From positions 33,022,447 to 33,086,446 of the forward strand of contig NC_083564.1 in the NCBI RefSeq assembly GCF_019925205.1: DNA of 64,000 nucleotides. Reading direction: 5' to 3'. The notes under the pieces were generated by a model. It worked only from the letters and a program-made list of their open reading frames with translations, was not told where the DNA came from and did not search any database. Shown here one piece after another: positions 10,880 through 21,136 of the stretch (its first letter is position 1; each line of letters opens with the position of its first letter). Made by a program: the position numbers and the translations under genes. The stretch is from Metopolophium dirhodum (Eukaryota > Arthropoda > Insecta > Hemiptera > Aphididae).

Positions 10880-13800
10880 GCGGCTGGCTAGGTTCTCTCA
10901 CGCTCCCCATTCAATTTAATTTTTTATAATTTAACTTTTTTTGATTTTTGTATATATTTCTTTTTTTAAAACATCTACAACCTGGTGCCATATGATTTAT
11001 TTAAAATTTTTTATTTGCCTCTTAAAATGCGTTTGCCTGCGGGTGCCCACGTTCCCCTATCAATATTTTTCATAAATTAAATTCAATTGATTTTTAATAT
11101 GAATATTTTTTACTAGTTGAATTTTTTGTATAGACTTGAACAATGATAACTTGGTGCCCTATGAATAAACCTTCTTGATTGAACTAAATATTTCTATTAG
11201 TTTTTTCTGTTTAAGATTCTGGGTATTTTGGTTTGTACTTTGTAATGTGTGTTCCTACGATTTAATTTCTTCTACAATTATTTTTTTTTTGGTTCCTGAA
11301 ATTGGTTTTCTAAAATGCTTTTGCCTGCGGGCGCAAACACCCTCCTTCAATTTTTTTTTAGTCATGTGACTAGTTGAATTTTTTGTATATACTTTATGAA
11401 CATTGATAACCTGGTGCACTTTGCATAATTCATCATTAATGAACTAAATATTTTGAATAGTTTTTTCTGTTTAAGACTCTGGACATTTTAGTTTGAAGTT
11501 TTTAATTTCAATTTTTTTTTTTTTTTCTAAAATGCTTTTGCCTGCGATCGTCAACACCATCCTTCAATTTTTTTTCTTGTTATGTGACTAGTTGAATTTT
11601 TGTATAGACTGGAACAATGATAACTTGGTGCCCTATGAATAAACCTTCTTGATTGAACTAAATATTTCTATTAGTTTTTTATGTTTAAGATTCCGGGTAT
11701 TTTAGTTTGTACTTTATAATATGTGTTCCTACGATTTAATTTCTTCTACAATTATTTTTTTTTTGGTTCCTGAAATTGGTTTTCTAAAATGCTTTTGCCT
11801 GCGGGCGCAAACACCCTCCTTCAATTTTTTTTTAGTCATGTGACTAGTTGAATTTTTTGTATATACTTTATGAACATTGATAACCTGGTGCACTTTGCAT
11901 AATTCATCATTAATGAACTAAATATTTTGAATAGTTTTTTCTGTTTAAGACTCTGGACATTTTAGTTTGAAGTTTTTAATTTCAATTTTTTTTTTTTTTT
12001 TTCTAAAATGCTTTTGCCTGCGGGTGCCAACACCGTCCTTCAATTTTGTTTTTTGTTATGTGACTAGTTGAATTTTTTGTATAGACTTTATAATGTGTAT
12101 TCCTACAAAAATATTTTTTTTTAAATTTTTTTTTGTTTTTTAAAATGCTTTTGCCTGCGATCGTCAACACCATCCTTCAATTTTTTTTCTTGTTATGTGA
12201 CTAGTTGAATTTTTGTATAGACTGGAACAATGATAACTTGGTGCCCTATGAATAAACCTTCTTGATTGAACTAAATATTTCTATTAGTTTTTTATGTTTA
12301 AGATTCCGGGTATTTTAGTTTGTACTTTATAATATGTGTTCCTACGATTTAATTTCTTCTACATTTTTTTTTTTTGTTCCTGAAATTGCATTTGCCTGCG
12401 GGCACCAACACCTCCATTCAATTTTTTTTTATGATTTTAACATAAGCTGAATTTTTTAAATATTGATAATTTGGTGCATTCCTACAGTAACATTTTTTCC
12501 ACATTTTTTTTTGGTTTTCTAAAATGCATTTGCCTGCGGGCGTCAACACCTCCCTTCAATTTTTTTTTATGATTTTAACATTAGCCGATTTTTTTTAATA
12601 TTGATAACCTGGGGCCATACGAATAATCCATCTTTAATGAACTCATTATTTTTTTTTTAAGATTCTGGGCATTTTAGTTTGTACTTTGTAATGTGTATTC
12701 CTACAGTAACATTTTTCCCATATTTTTTTTGGTTTTCTAAAATGCATTTGCCTGCGGGCGCCAACACCCTCTTTCAATATTTTTTTGTTCTGAACTCAAG
12801 TTGAATTTTTCGTATATACTTTTTAAACATTGATAACTTGGTGCACTATGAAAAATCCTTCTTTAATGAACTAAATATTTTGAATAGTTTTTTCTGTTTA
12901 AGATTCTAGACGTTTTAGGTTAATGTACATTCCTACAATAATATTAATTTTTTAAATTTTTTTTTGTTTTCTAAAATGCATTGGCCTGCGGGTGCCAACA
13001 CCTCCCTTCAATTTTTTTTTATGATTTTAACATTAGCCGAATTTTTTAAATATTAATAACCTGGTGCCATACGAATAATCCATCTTTAATGAACTAATTT
13101 TTTTTTCTTTTTAAGATTCTGGGCATTTTAGTTTGTACTTTGTAATGTGTTTTCCTACAGTATAATTTTTTTTTGTTTTCTAAAATGCATTTGCCTGCGG
13201 GCGCCAAAAACTCTTTTAATTTTTTTTTTTATTGTTATGTAACTCCAGTTGAATTTTTTGTATATACTTTTTAAACATTGAAAACCTGGTGCATTATGAA
13301 TAATCCATCATTAATGAACTAAATATTTTGAATAGTTTTTTCCGTTTATGATTCTGGACATTTTAGTTTGAAGTTTTTAATTTCAATTTTTTTTTGTTTT
13401 CTAAAATGCTTTTGCCTGCAGGCGCCAACACCGTCCTTCAATTTTTTTTTTTGTTATGTGACTAGTTGAATTTTTTGTATAGACTGGAACAATGATAACT
13501 TGGTGCCCCATGAATAAACCTTCTTTAATGAACTAAATATTTTGAATAGTTTTTTCTGTTTAAGATTCTAGACGTTTTAGGTTGGACTTTGTAATGTGCA
13601 TTCCTACAATAATATTTTTTTAAAAATTTTTTTTTGTTTTCTAAAATGCATTTGCCTGCGAGCGCCAACACCTCCCTTCAATTTTTTTTTATGATTTTAA
13701 CATTAGCTGAATTTTTTAAATATTAATAACCTGGTGCCATACGAATAATCCATCTTTAATGAACTAATTTTTTTTCTATTTAAGATTCTGGGCATTTTAG

Positions 13801-16140
13801 TTTGTACTTTGTAATGTGTTTTCCTACAGTATAATTTTTTTTGGTTTTCTAAAATGCTTTTGCCTGCGGGCGCTAACACCCTCCTTCAATTTTTTTTTAG
13901 TCATGTGACTAGTTGAATTTTTTGTATATACTTTATGAACATTGATAACCTGGTGCACTTTGCATAATCCATCATTAATGAACTAAATATTTTGAATAGT
14001 TTTTTCTGTTTAAGACTCTGGACATTTTAGTTTGAAGTTTTTAATTTCAATTTTTTTTTTTTTTTCTAAAATGCTTTTGCCTGCGATCGTCAACACCATC
14101 CTTCAATTTTTTTTCTTGTTATGTGACTAGTTGAATTTTTGTATAGACTGGAACAATGATAACTTGGTGCCCTATGAATAAACCTTCTTGATTGAACTAA
14201 ATATTTCTATTAGTTTTTTATGTTTAAGATTCCGGGTATTTTAGTTTGTACTTTATAATATGTGTTCCTACGATTTAATTTCTTCTACATTTTTTTTTTT
14301 TGTTCCTGAAATTGCATTTGCCTGCGGGCACCAACACCTCCATTCAATTTTTTTTTATGATTTTAACATAAGCTGAATTTTTTAAATATTGATAATTTGG
14401 TGCATTCCTACAGTAACATTTTTTCCACATTTTTTTTTGGTTTTCTAAAATGCATTTGCCTGCGGGCGTCAACACCTCCCTTCGATTTTTTTTTATGATT
14501 TTAACATTAGCCGATTTTTTTTAATATTGATAACCTGGGGCCATACGAATAATCCATCTTTAATGAACTCATTATTTTTTTTTTAAGATTCTGGGCATTT
14601 TAGTTTGTACTTTGTAATGTGTATTCCTACAGTAACATTTTTTCCATATTTTTTTTGGTTTTCTAAAATGCATTTGCCTGCGGGCGCCAACACCCTCTTA
14701 TAATTTTTTTTTGTTATGTGACTAGTTGAATTTTTTGTATAGACTGGAACAATGATAACTTGGTGCCCTATGAAAAATCTTTCTTTAATGGACTAAATAT
14801 TTTGAATAGTTTTTTCTGTTTAAGATTCTAGACGTTTTAGGTTAATGTGCATTCCTACAATAATATTTATTTTTTAAATTTTTTTTTGTTTTCTAAAATG
14901 CTTTTGCCTGCGGGCGCCAACACCGTCCTTCAATTTTGTTTTTTGTTATGTGACTAGTTGAATTTTTTGTATAGACTTTATAATGTGTATTCCTACAAAA
15001 ATATTTTTTTTAAATTTTTTTTGTTTTCTAAAATGGTTTTGCCTGCGATCGTCAACACCATCCTTCAATTTTTTTTTTTGTTATATGACTAGTTGAATTT
15101 TTTGTATAGACTGTAATGTGTATTCCTACAATAATTTTTTTTTTTAATTTTTTTTTGGTTTCTTAAAATGCATTTGCCTGCGGGCGCCAACACTCTCCTT
15201 CAATTTTTTTTTTAGGATTTTACCTCTAGACAAATTTTTTAAATAGTGACAATCGGGTACCCTTGAATAATCCTTATCTTTAATGGACTAAATATTTTGA
15301 ATAGTTTTTTCTGTTTAAGATTCTAGACGTTTTAGGTTAATGTGCATTCCTACAATAATATTTATTTTTTAAATTTTTTTTTGTTTTCTAAAATGCTTTT
15401 GCCTGCGGGCGCCAACACCGTCCTTCAATTTTGTTTTTTGTTATGTGACTAGTTGAATTTTTTGTATAGACTTTATAATGTGTATTCCTACAAAAATATT
15501 TTTTTTAAATTTTTTTTGTTTTCTAAAATGGTTTTGCCTGCGATCGTCAACACCATCCTTCAATTTTTTTTTTTGTTATATGACTAGTTGAATTTTTTGT
15601 ATAGACTGTAATGTGTATTCCTACAATAATTTTTTTTTTTAATTTTTTTTTGGTTTCTTAAAATGCATTTGCCTGCGGGCGCCAACACTCTCCTTCAATT
15701 TTTTTTTTAGGATTTTACCTCTAGACAAATTTTTTAAATAGTGACAATCGGGTACCCTTGAATAATCCTTATCTTTAATGAACTAAATATTTTAAATGGT
15801 TTTTTTGTTTAAGAATATGGGCATTTTAGTTTGTACTTTGTAATTTGTAATCATACAGATAAGTTTATTCAAAATTTTTTTTTGGTTTCCTAAAATGCAT
15901 TTGCCTGCGGGCGCCAACACCCTCCTTCATTTTTTTTTTTAGGATTTAACCTCTAGCCAAATATTTTAAACATTGACAAGCTGGTACCTCTTGAATAATC
16001 CTTGTTTAATGAAATAAATATTTTAAATAGTTTTTCTGTTTAATATTCTGGGCATTTTAGTTTGTACTTTGTAATGTGTATTCCTACAGTTAATTTTTTT
16101 CAAAATTTTTTTTTGGTTTCCTAAAAGGCAGTTGCCTTTA
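10880..16140 (+). repeat. Satellite array with TGCCTGCGGGCGCC box
   Basis: About 25 head-to-tail monomers plus a degenerate unit at the right edge. Each has a conserved block reading TAAAATGC(T/A)TTTGCCTGCG followed by GGCGCCAACACC with variants, then a poly-T tract, TTGAATTTTTTGTATA, TGATAACYTGGTGC and TTCCTACA. TGCCTGCG boxes lie at about 11034, 11322, 11539, 11796, 12015, 12152, 12394, 12531, 12749, 12983, 13192, 13413, 13653, 13861, 14078, 14320, 14457, 14675, 14905, 15040, 15175, 15400, 15535, 15670 and 15902. Spacing is bimodal, either 135-137 bp or about 208-288 bp. Short monomers lack the ACTAAATATTTTGAATAG to GGGCATTTTAG part. Several multi-monomer blocks are duplicated at larger lags. 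The array has no coding capacity, and the ORF at 11175-11369 is by chance. Confidence 0.95.
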
Positions 16141-16435
16141 TAAATATTGAATATTAAATATTGATTTTGAAGTTTTTTTGAATTATTCAATAATATTTGA
16201 ATATGGAAATAGATATTTTTCATGGAATACCTACATAAATTAATTTTTATATTGGTATCGCCATTTGTATAATTAGTAGGGGATGTAGGTACAGTTGGTT
16301 GTGTTTTTTAGTTTTTTAATACATGATAAATTCAATAATGTGTTCAAAATTTAAATTATTCAAAAATTAATTTGGCCGGAAATTTTCTTTTATCAATCTT
16401 AATGTCGATACTTTTTTGAGAATATAAATTTGATT
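16141..16435. other. AT-rich spacer right of the satellite
   Basis: No gene or repeat unit was recognised beyond the decaying array edge. Confidence 0.4.
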
Positions 16436-16439
16436 TCAA

Positions 16440-16650
16440 GGCTTGGCTGCGTTGAATCTTGAAGACTTTAAGTCGATACGACCAATATTGAATGATTTAC
16501 GTTTTCGATATAATACGAATTTGAAAAACATATCAAACAATTTAAAAGGCTTGACTGCGTTGTATCTTAAAGACTTCAAGTCGATAAGACTAATATTGAT
16601 GAAGTTAGGATTTTTGGAACTCAGATCAGCTATGATAAATTCTCATTAAG
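16440..16650 (+). repeat. 108-bp tandem duplication
   Basis: GGCTTGGCTGCGTTGAATCT (16440) and GGCTTGACTGCGTTGTATCT (16548) begin two adjacent units 108 bp apart, and the CTTTAAGTCGATA / CTTCAAGTCGATA motifs inside keep the same spacing. Because 108 is a multiple of three, one frame stays open through both copies (16443-16649). I see no domain in it and do not call it a gene. Confidence 0.65.
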
Positions 16651-17485
16651 TACCTACTTGAGCAAAAGTATTCAAATACTTTTTAATCACTTGAATACGC
16701 GTATTTTACATACTTTTCAAAACAGGTATCTGTATTTGAATACTCTTAAAAAGTATTTTTTCTAGTAAGTATTATATTAATTGTTAAACTAACATTCTAA
16801 TAGATTATAGATTTAAATAATAATTTAACAACTGTGTTCCAAAATACAGAATATAATATATACTATATATAGTGTATTATATATTTCATTTACGACTTAT
16901 GTTAAACTTATAAGTTGTAATATATTTGCAAGACTTATATTTATTTATTTGATTTTCTTGTTTATTATAGTCAACAAATAATACCTTTTGGATAAATTAG
17001 GTATTCACATAGTTAATTTAAAATTATGTTAATAAATCATAACCATTGTTATTACTTATTTGTTAACTGTTTTCAAAATTTACATTAACAGTAGTAATAT
17101 TTAAAATAAAATTGTCAAAATTGTACTTCATTGTTAATGTAGTCGTTAAACGTCTCACGTCTGTGTTAAAATATTTCCTTATTTATATGAAAAAAAAAAT
17201 TATATAGCCATATAGGTAGTGTTATTTAAACATTATTAATTAATCAAAAGTTCATATTATATAATATCCATTTATAACTTAGAATATAAATTTAAAACCA
17301 TAGTACGTGCAATGCTACTCTACCTATGTTGTGTTAAAATAAATTAAATTATTTATCTAAGTAATCACTGTAGCTTATGAAAAAAACAGTCTGTTGTGGC
17401 ATTGTTCATGTACAAAATGTATCTGAACCACTCAGAACACCCTGAAAAAAAGTTCTAATGATGTGCCTGATAGTTATTAATATAG
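16651..17485. other. AT-rich DNA with a short MITE-like remnant
   Basis: Positions 16665-16765 contain AAGTATTCAAATACTTTTTA and, in inverted relation, GTATTTGAATACTCTTAAAA around TTGAATACGCGTATTTTA. This suggests a small inverted-repeat element. Nothing else is supported. Confidence 0.35.
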
Positions 17486-17489
17486 TATA

Positions 17490-18060
17490 GTGCAGTGGTC
17501 GGCAACCTTTTGAAGAAGGTAAAAAGAAAAAAATAACTGTTTAAAACTTTAAAATAATAGAGCATAAAAATTACAGTTTTTAATAATATAATAATTATAA
17601 TATAAAAGTATGGAAATTACAACTGCTTTAGGCTTAATTTGATTTTTGTTGTTGGATATTGTTTATTATTTTTTAAATTTCCACATTAAAATTTCTTGTG
17701 CTGGCTCGAAGTACATGGTGGAGATGGTCATTAATTAAACGTGAACGGTATGGATTTTAATTTTTTTCATATGAGAAAAGGCCTGTTCACACACGTAAGT
17801 GGATCCAAACATACTGAAGAATTTTGCAGCTATATTTTTAATTTTTGAAAATGATGCTGGAAGTTCAACGAAAAAAAGTAAAGGAGATGCTTTAAATGAG
17901 TCTTTTAAGATATCTTGTGACTGGAAATCTATTACTTTACTGAACAGAATAGAAAATAAATATTATAATCCAAATACACTCGTCGTATCTACTCTAGGTA
18001 TCTTATCGGTAACTGTCAAGGTATATCTACCATTATAAAATATGACTGATAGAAACGTTC
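17490..18060. mobile_element. Probable decayed hAT element
   Basis: It starts with CAGTGGTCGGCAACCTTTTG (17493), which has the CAG(T/G)G-first form of hAT terminal repeats. The interior up to 18060 has only a 79-codon open frame (17799-18038) with no domain that I recognise. No matching right terminus was found, so the element is truncated or the assignment is wrong. Confidence 0.35.
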
Positions 18061-18088
18061 AATTATATATTTTATACAATATGATATG

Positions 18089-18475
18089 GACCTGGTGCAC
18101 ATTTCTGCACAAACGATGCACAAACGTTTGGCACATTAAAAATTTCAATTTTCCAAAAAGAGGGTGTCTCGTTTCAATGGCCCCCCCACTTTGTTTTTTG
18201 GATAGCGCTGGGAGTTTTTGTGCACAAACGTCGGGACCTGGTGCACATTTCTGCACAAACGATGCACAAACGTTCGGCACATTCAAAAATCCAAGTATTC
18301 AATGTGGGGGGCTACCGTTTCAATGGCCCCCCATTTTGTTTTAGGGATAGAGCTTTCAGTTTTTATGCACAAACGATTGGACTTGGTGCACATTTCTGCA
18401 CAAACGATGCACAAACGTTTGGCGTGGTCAGAAGTTCAAATTTCGAAAGTGGGGGGCCATTGAAATGGACGTCGG
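18089..18475. repeat. 146-bp tandem repeat with GCACAAACG motifs
   Basis: Three units start with GACCTGGTGCACATTTCTGC or GACTTGGTGCACATTTCTGC at 18089, 18235 and 18380, giving periods of 146 and 145 bp. Each unit has two GCACAAACG motifs, and two units have a TTTCAATGGCCCCCC block. The right end (AAGTGGGGGGCCATTGAAAT, 18448) is the inverted complement of that block, so the array ends in an inverted half-unit. Open frames on both strands (18042-18480) come from the repeat composition and are not a gene. Confidence 0.85.
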
Positions 18476-18479
18476 ACTA

Positions 18480-19690
18480 ACAGAGTATTAGTTGACTCAC
18501 ATTTTGCGGGGTAACTGCGTGCCACTCGCCCACTTCACTCATTTCATCTAAACAGTAAATTTTAAATAGGTACTATAGTCTATAACTCATAAATTACTCG
18601 TCCTAAATTCGATTTGTATCTAAAACTGTATCAATCAAAAAAGTAAAAAACTTGAAAATATAGATATCTTTTTTTTAACGATTAGAAACCATGTAAAAAA
18701 AGTTTATAATGAGTGATTAATGATAAAATAACCACTCAGTATATCAAGATATTTGAAACTTGATTCTTATTATAATGTATAGTTATCGTTATTCAATAGG
18801 CTTGAGAGGGCTAACCTAAAGTGGTCAGGCGGGTTCCCCCTACATGGAGTCGGGACTCAAGTCGAGAAATTGTATGTATTTTCCCGACATTTTGCATGTA
18901 TTTTCCTATAAGTGAAGTGCATTTGAATGTATTTGATAATATTAGTAGAAATTGTACTTACCAACGTATACAGTTAGCTATAAAGCGTAAAAAGTTTCGA
19001 TACCGAAGTTCATTTATTATAAAAAGTAAAATAACCAATATAAAACTATATCCAAACACTCCGAATCTGAATACAAATTGTTTTCACCAGAGCGCGTTTT
19101 GTTAATCTGTTACCCAGTATTATAATTATTATTGACAATAAACGTTTTAGAGTTAATTAATGTCAAAAGGTATACCAACATTCAAAATTCCTAACAAAAA
19201 AACAGTTTTTTGTTCACCCTGAAAAGTTGGGAAAACTGAAATTAGCCATGATGGTTCTTAGGCGACGTAATAGGTCTATGGCAACGTTCTCTTAATAATA
19301 GCTTTTGGTTTCAATGGAAAATTAGGATATATATTATATATTATATTTTAATAGTATAAAGTGTATTGTTTAAATTACAAATTAGATACTACAATTTGAG
19401 TACATCTTATTGTATTAGTTAGTAGCTATTACCAATTAACATTGTTATTTGTTGTACAATGGGTTCGTTTTGTTCAAAGACTAGCAGGACGTAGGTAATC
19501 AAATTGTTGAGCATTAGGTATTTCCAGCGTGATTGAAATAATTAAATGGAGGTTTTAGCACACAATATAAATGATGAAATATAGATGAAATCTATTCTTT
19601 AGTATTAGTGTCTCTTACATATTTGTTTGAATCCAACAACTGTAGACTGTAAATATTACAAGCAGTTTCATTAACACAGCATTATATTTT
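18480..19690. other. Intergenic DNA
   Basis: No exon could be supported. The open frame at 18821-19105 has no recognisable domain. Confidence 0.4.
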
Positions 19691-19696
19691 TTGCAG

Positions 19697-19922
19697 ACCA
19701 ATTACACGAGTTATAGAAAAACTTCAAATAAGTACACCACAAATACGACAACCGCAAGTGCCATCTAAACTTGATACAAACTTCTCATCATCTGCACTAA
19801 CCAATAAAGAATCTGCGTCTTTATCCAATCGGCCAACAAGAAGAGGAGTTGTAGGAGAAATTGCTCAGCACGCAGCAGGAGTTGCAATAATAGCAATCAT
19901 CCTTACTAGTTTACGATTTTAC
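19697..19922 (+). CDS. Putative internal exon of an unrecognised gene
   Basis: An exon-like open stretch begins just after an acceptor (poly-T then TTGCAG at 19691-19696) and reads in one frame from PITRVIEKLQ through a Ser/Thr/Asn-rich part to RRGVVGEIAQHAAGVAIIAI. Two donors fit in phase 0: GTTGCA after 19880 or GTATTT after 19922. With the first donor, the protein would join ...IAQHAAG to ATAVGRKISNMF in the next exon. The resulting Gly/Ala-rich helix resembles in layout the hydrophobic segment of CHCHD2 (AATAGGVAVGSAIGHTVGHA in the neighbour at 31 kb). The upstream exon or exons and the start codon were not found. The family is not recognised, and the stretch could also be a pseudogene fragment. 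Confidence 0.35.
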
Positions 19923-20070
19923 GTATTTACGCACGCACTTTACTTTCCTAAGTTTTCGTATTGGATTGTCGCCTCTTGTTAATTATGTTATTTTATCTTG
20001 TAATAATATTCTCTAAAGTAGTTTTGATGAAAAATTTAGATTAATATATCTGTGACCATTGTGGCCTACA

Positions 20071-20340
20071 TGAGGTGGTTTTGCATAACAAGTCGGGTGA
20101 TGTTTTCGATTTGCGGAGCGGATAGCGACGATTGCCGATACACGCGTAGTCACTGCCCAAGGAAAATACCATTTTTAATTCAAATTTTCACATATCCATA
20201 ATTGTTTTGTCCCTGTTACCTACTTGAGGTGGTTTTGCATAGCAAGTCGGGGGATATTTTCGATTTTCGGAGCGGAGCGATGGCGCCGAGGAGCGTAGCG
20301 ACGAGTGCCGTACACGCGTAGTCACTGCCGAAGGATATTG
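20071..20340 (+). repeat. 154-bp direct duplication in the putative intron
   Basis: TGAGGTGGTTTTGCATAACA (20071) and TGAGGTGGTTTTGCATAGCA (20225) start two copies that both run through TTTTCGATTT, GGAGCGGA and ACACGCGTAGTCACTGCC. They are 154 bp apart. The GC-rich tract GGAGCGTAGCGACGAGTGCC is expanded in the second copy. Confidence 0.8.
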
Positions 20341-20699
20341 TGACATCGAGCTGTGTATTGTGTAAATTTTGGTTTCAATTTACGAGTTTTTAAACAGCAA
20401 ATACGATAATTAAAATCTATTTCCATATTTCCATCCATCATAAAAAACAAACAATTTTCAAAAAAAATCAAAAAGTTTTTTCGATGTTATTATCGAGGAT
20501 ATCACGTATTTCTGAAAAATTGACTGTTTTATAGTTTTTAGGTACAACTTTTTAAGTAAAAAAACGTGAGAATTTTTGAATTAGACTTTTGTATTCAGTG
20601 CTTTAAAACATACATTTTCTAGGGAAAAAAATCGACCAAATCGCGTAATAACTAAACTGCATTTGTTCTATTTTTCTTTATTACCTATCATATATTTAG

Positions 20700-20885
20700 G
20701 CAACTGCAGTAGGTAGAAAAATATCAAATATGTTTGATGATAAAAAAGATGTTGAATCACCTACCGAGACAGATAATTCAAAATATAATATAGATAATCG
20801 TATGAAAAATGAAGAATTAACTGAAGATGACAGTGGTGAAGAAGGAGATCAAGGAGATGAAGAAAATTATGATAATTCAGATTAA
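20700..20885 (+). CDS. Putative terminal exon with acidic C-terminus, unrecognised gene
   Basis: The exon follows a good acceptor (TATATTTAG, 20691-20699) and reads 61 codons in phase 0 from ATAVGRKISNMFDDKKDVE to the acidic tail GEEGDQGDEENYDNSD, then TAA at 20883-20885. An AATAAA lies at 21003-21008. The length is an exact multiple of three and the composition looks coding (highly charged, low Cys). It probably joins the exon at 19697 across an intron of about 0.8 kb that contains the 154-bp duplication. No CHCH or other catalytic domain is visible. Its polyadenylation signal converges on that of the rabaptin gene, with about 120 bp between them. Confidence 0.45.
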   Translation, partial: ATAVGRKISNMFDDKKDVESPTETDNSKYNIDNRMKNEELTEDDSGEEGDQGDEENYDNSD

Positions 20886-21002
20886 TACTAATAATAAGCA
20901 TCAAATAATTTAAACAATAGGTTGTTGAATTAATGTAGTGTTTCATTAAATTAAACAAAAATAACACAATGACAAGGCCACAACATTTTTTATAAACACT
21001 GA

Positions 21003-21008
21003 AATAAA
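21003..21008 (+). terminator. Polyadenylation signal of the putative plus-strand gene
   Basis: AATAAA lies 118 bp after the stop at 20885. Confidence 0.4.
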
Positions 21009-21125
21009 ATGTAAAGAATAAGTTTAAAAAAAAATATATATATATAATATTTATAGTTTAACTAAAACAAATAAAAAATTATAACTAAATTCTAGTATCA
21101 CCAAGTGTAGGTAAACGTTTAACCA

Positions 21126-21131
21126 TTTATT
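21126..21131 (-). terminator. Polyadenylation signal of rabaptin
   Basis: AATAAA on the minus strand (plus TTTATT) lies six bases beyond the rabaptin stop codon at 21137-21139. A second, overlapping copy lies at 21132-21137. Confidence 0.5.
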
Positions 21132-21136
21132 TTTAT

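Noticed and set aside
11175..11369. 64-codon open frame
   Set aside because: It falls entirely within the satellite array; neighbouring monomers do not keep the frame.
10880..16140. CRISPR-like array
   Set aside because: The repeated unit covers the whole period, spacing is variable, spacers are not unique, and the context is a eukaryotic nuclear genome.
18042..18480. Several overlapping 75-100 codon frames on both strands
   Set aside because: They are produced by the 146-bp tandem repeat. Open frames on both strands over the same repeat indicate composition, not coding.
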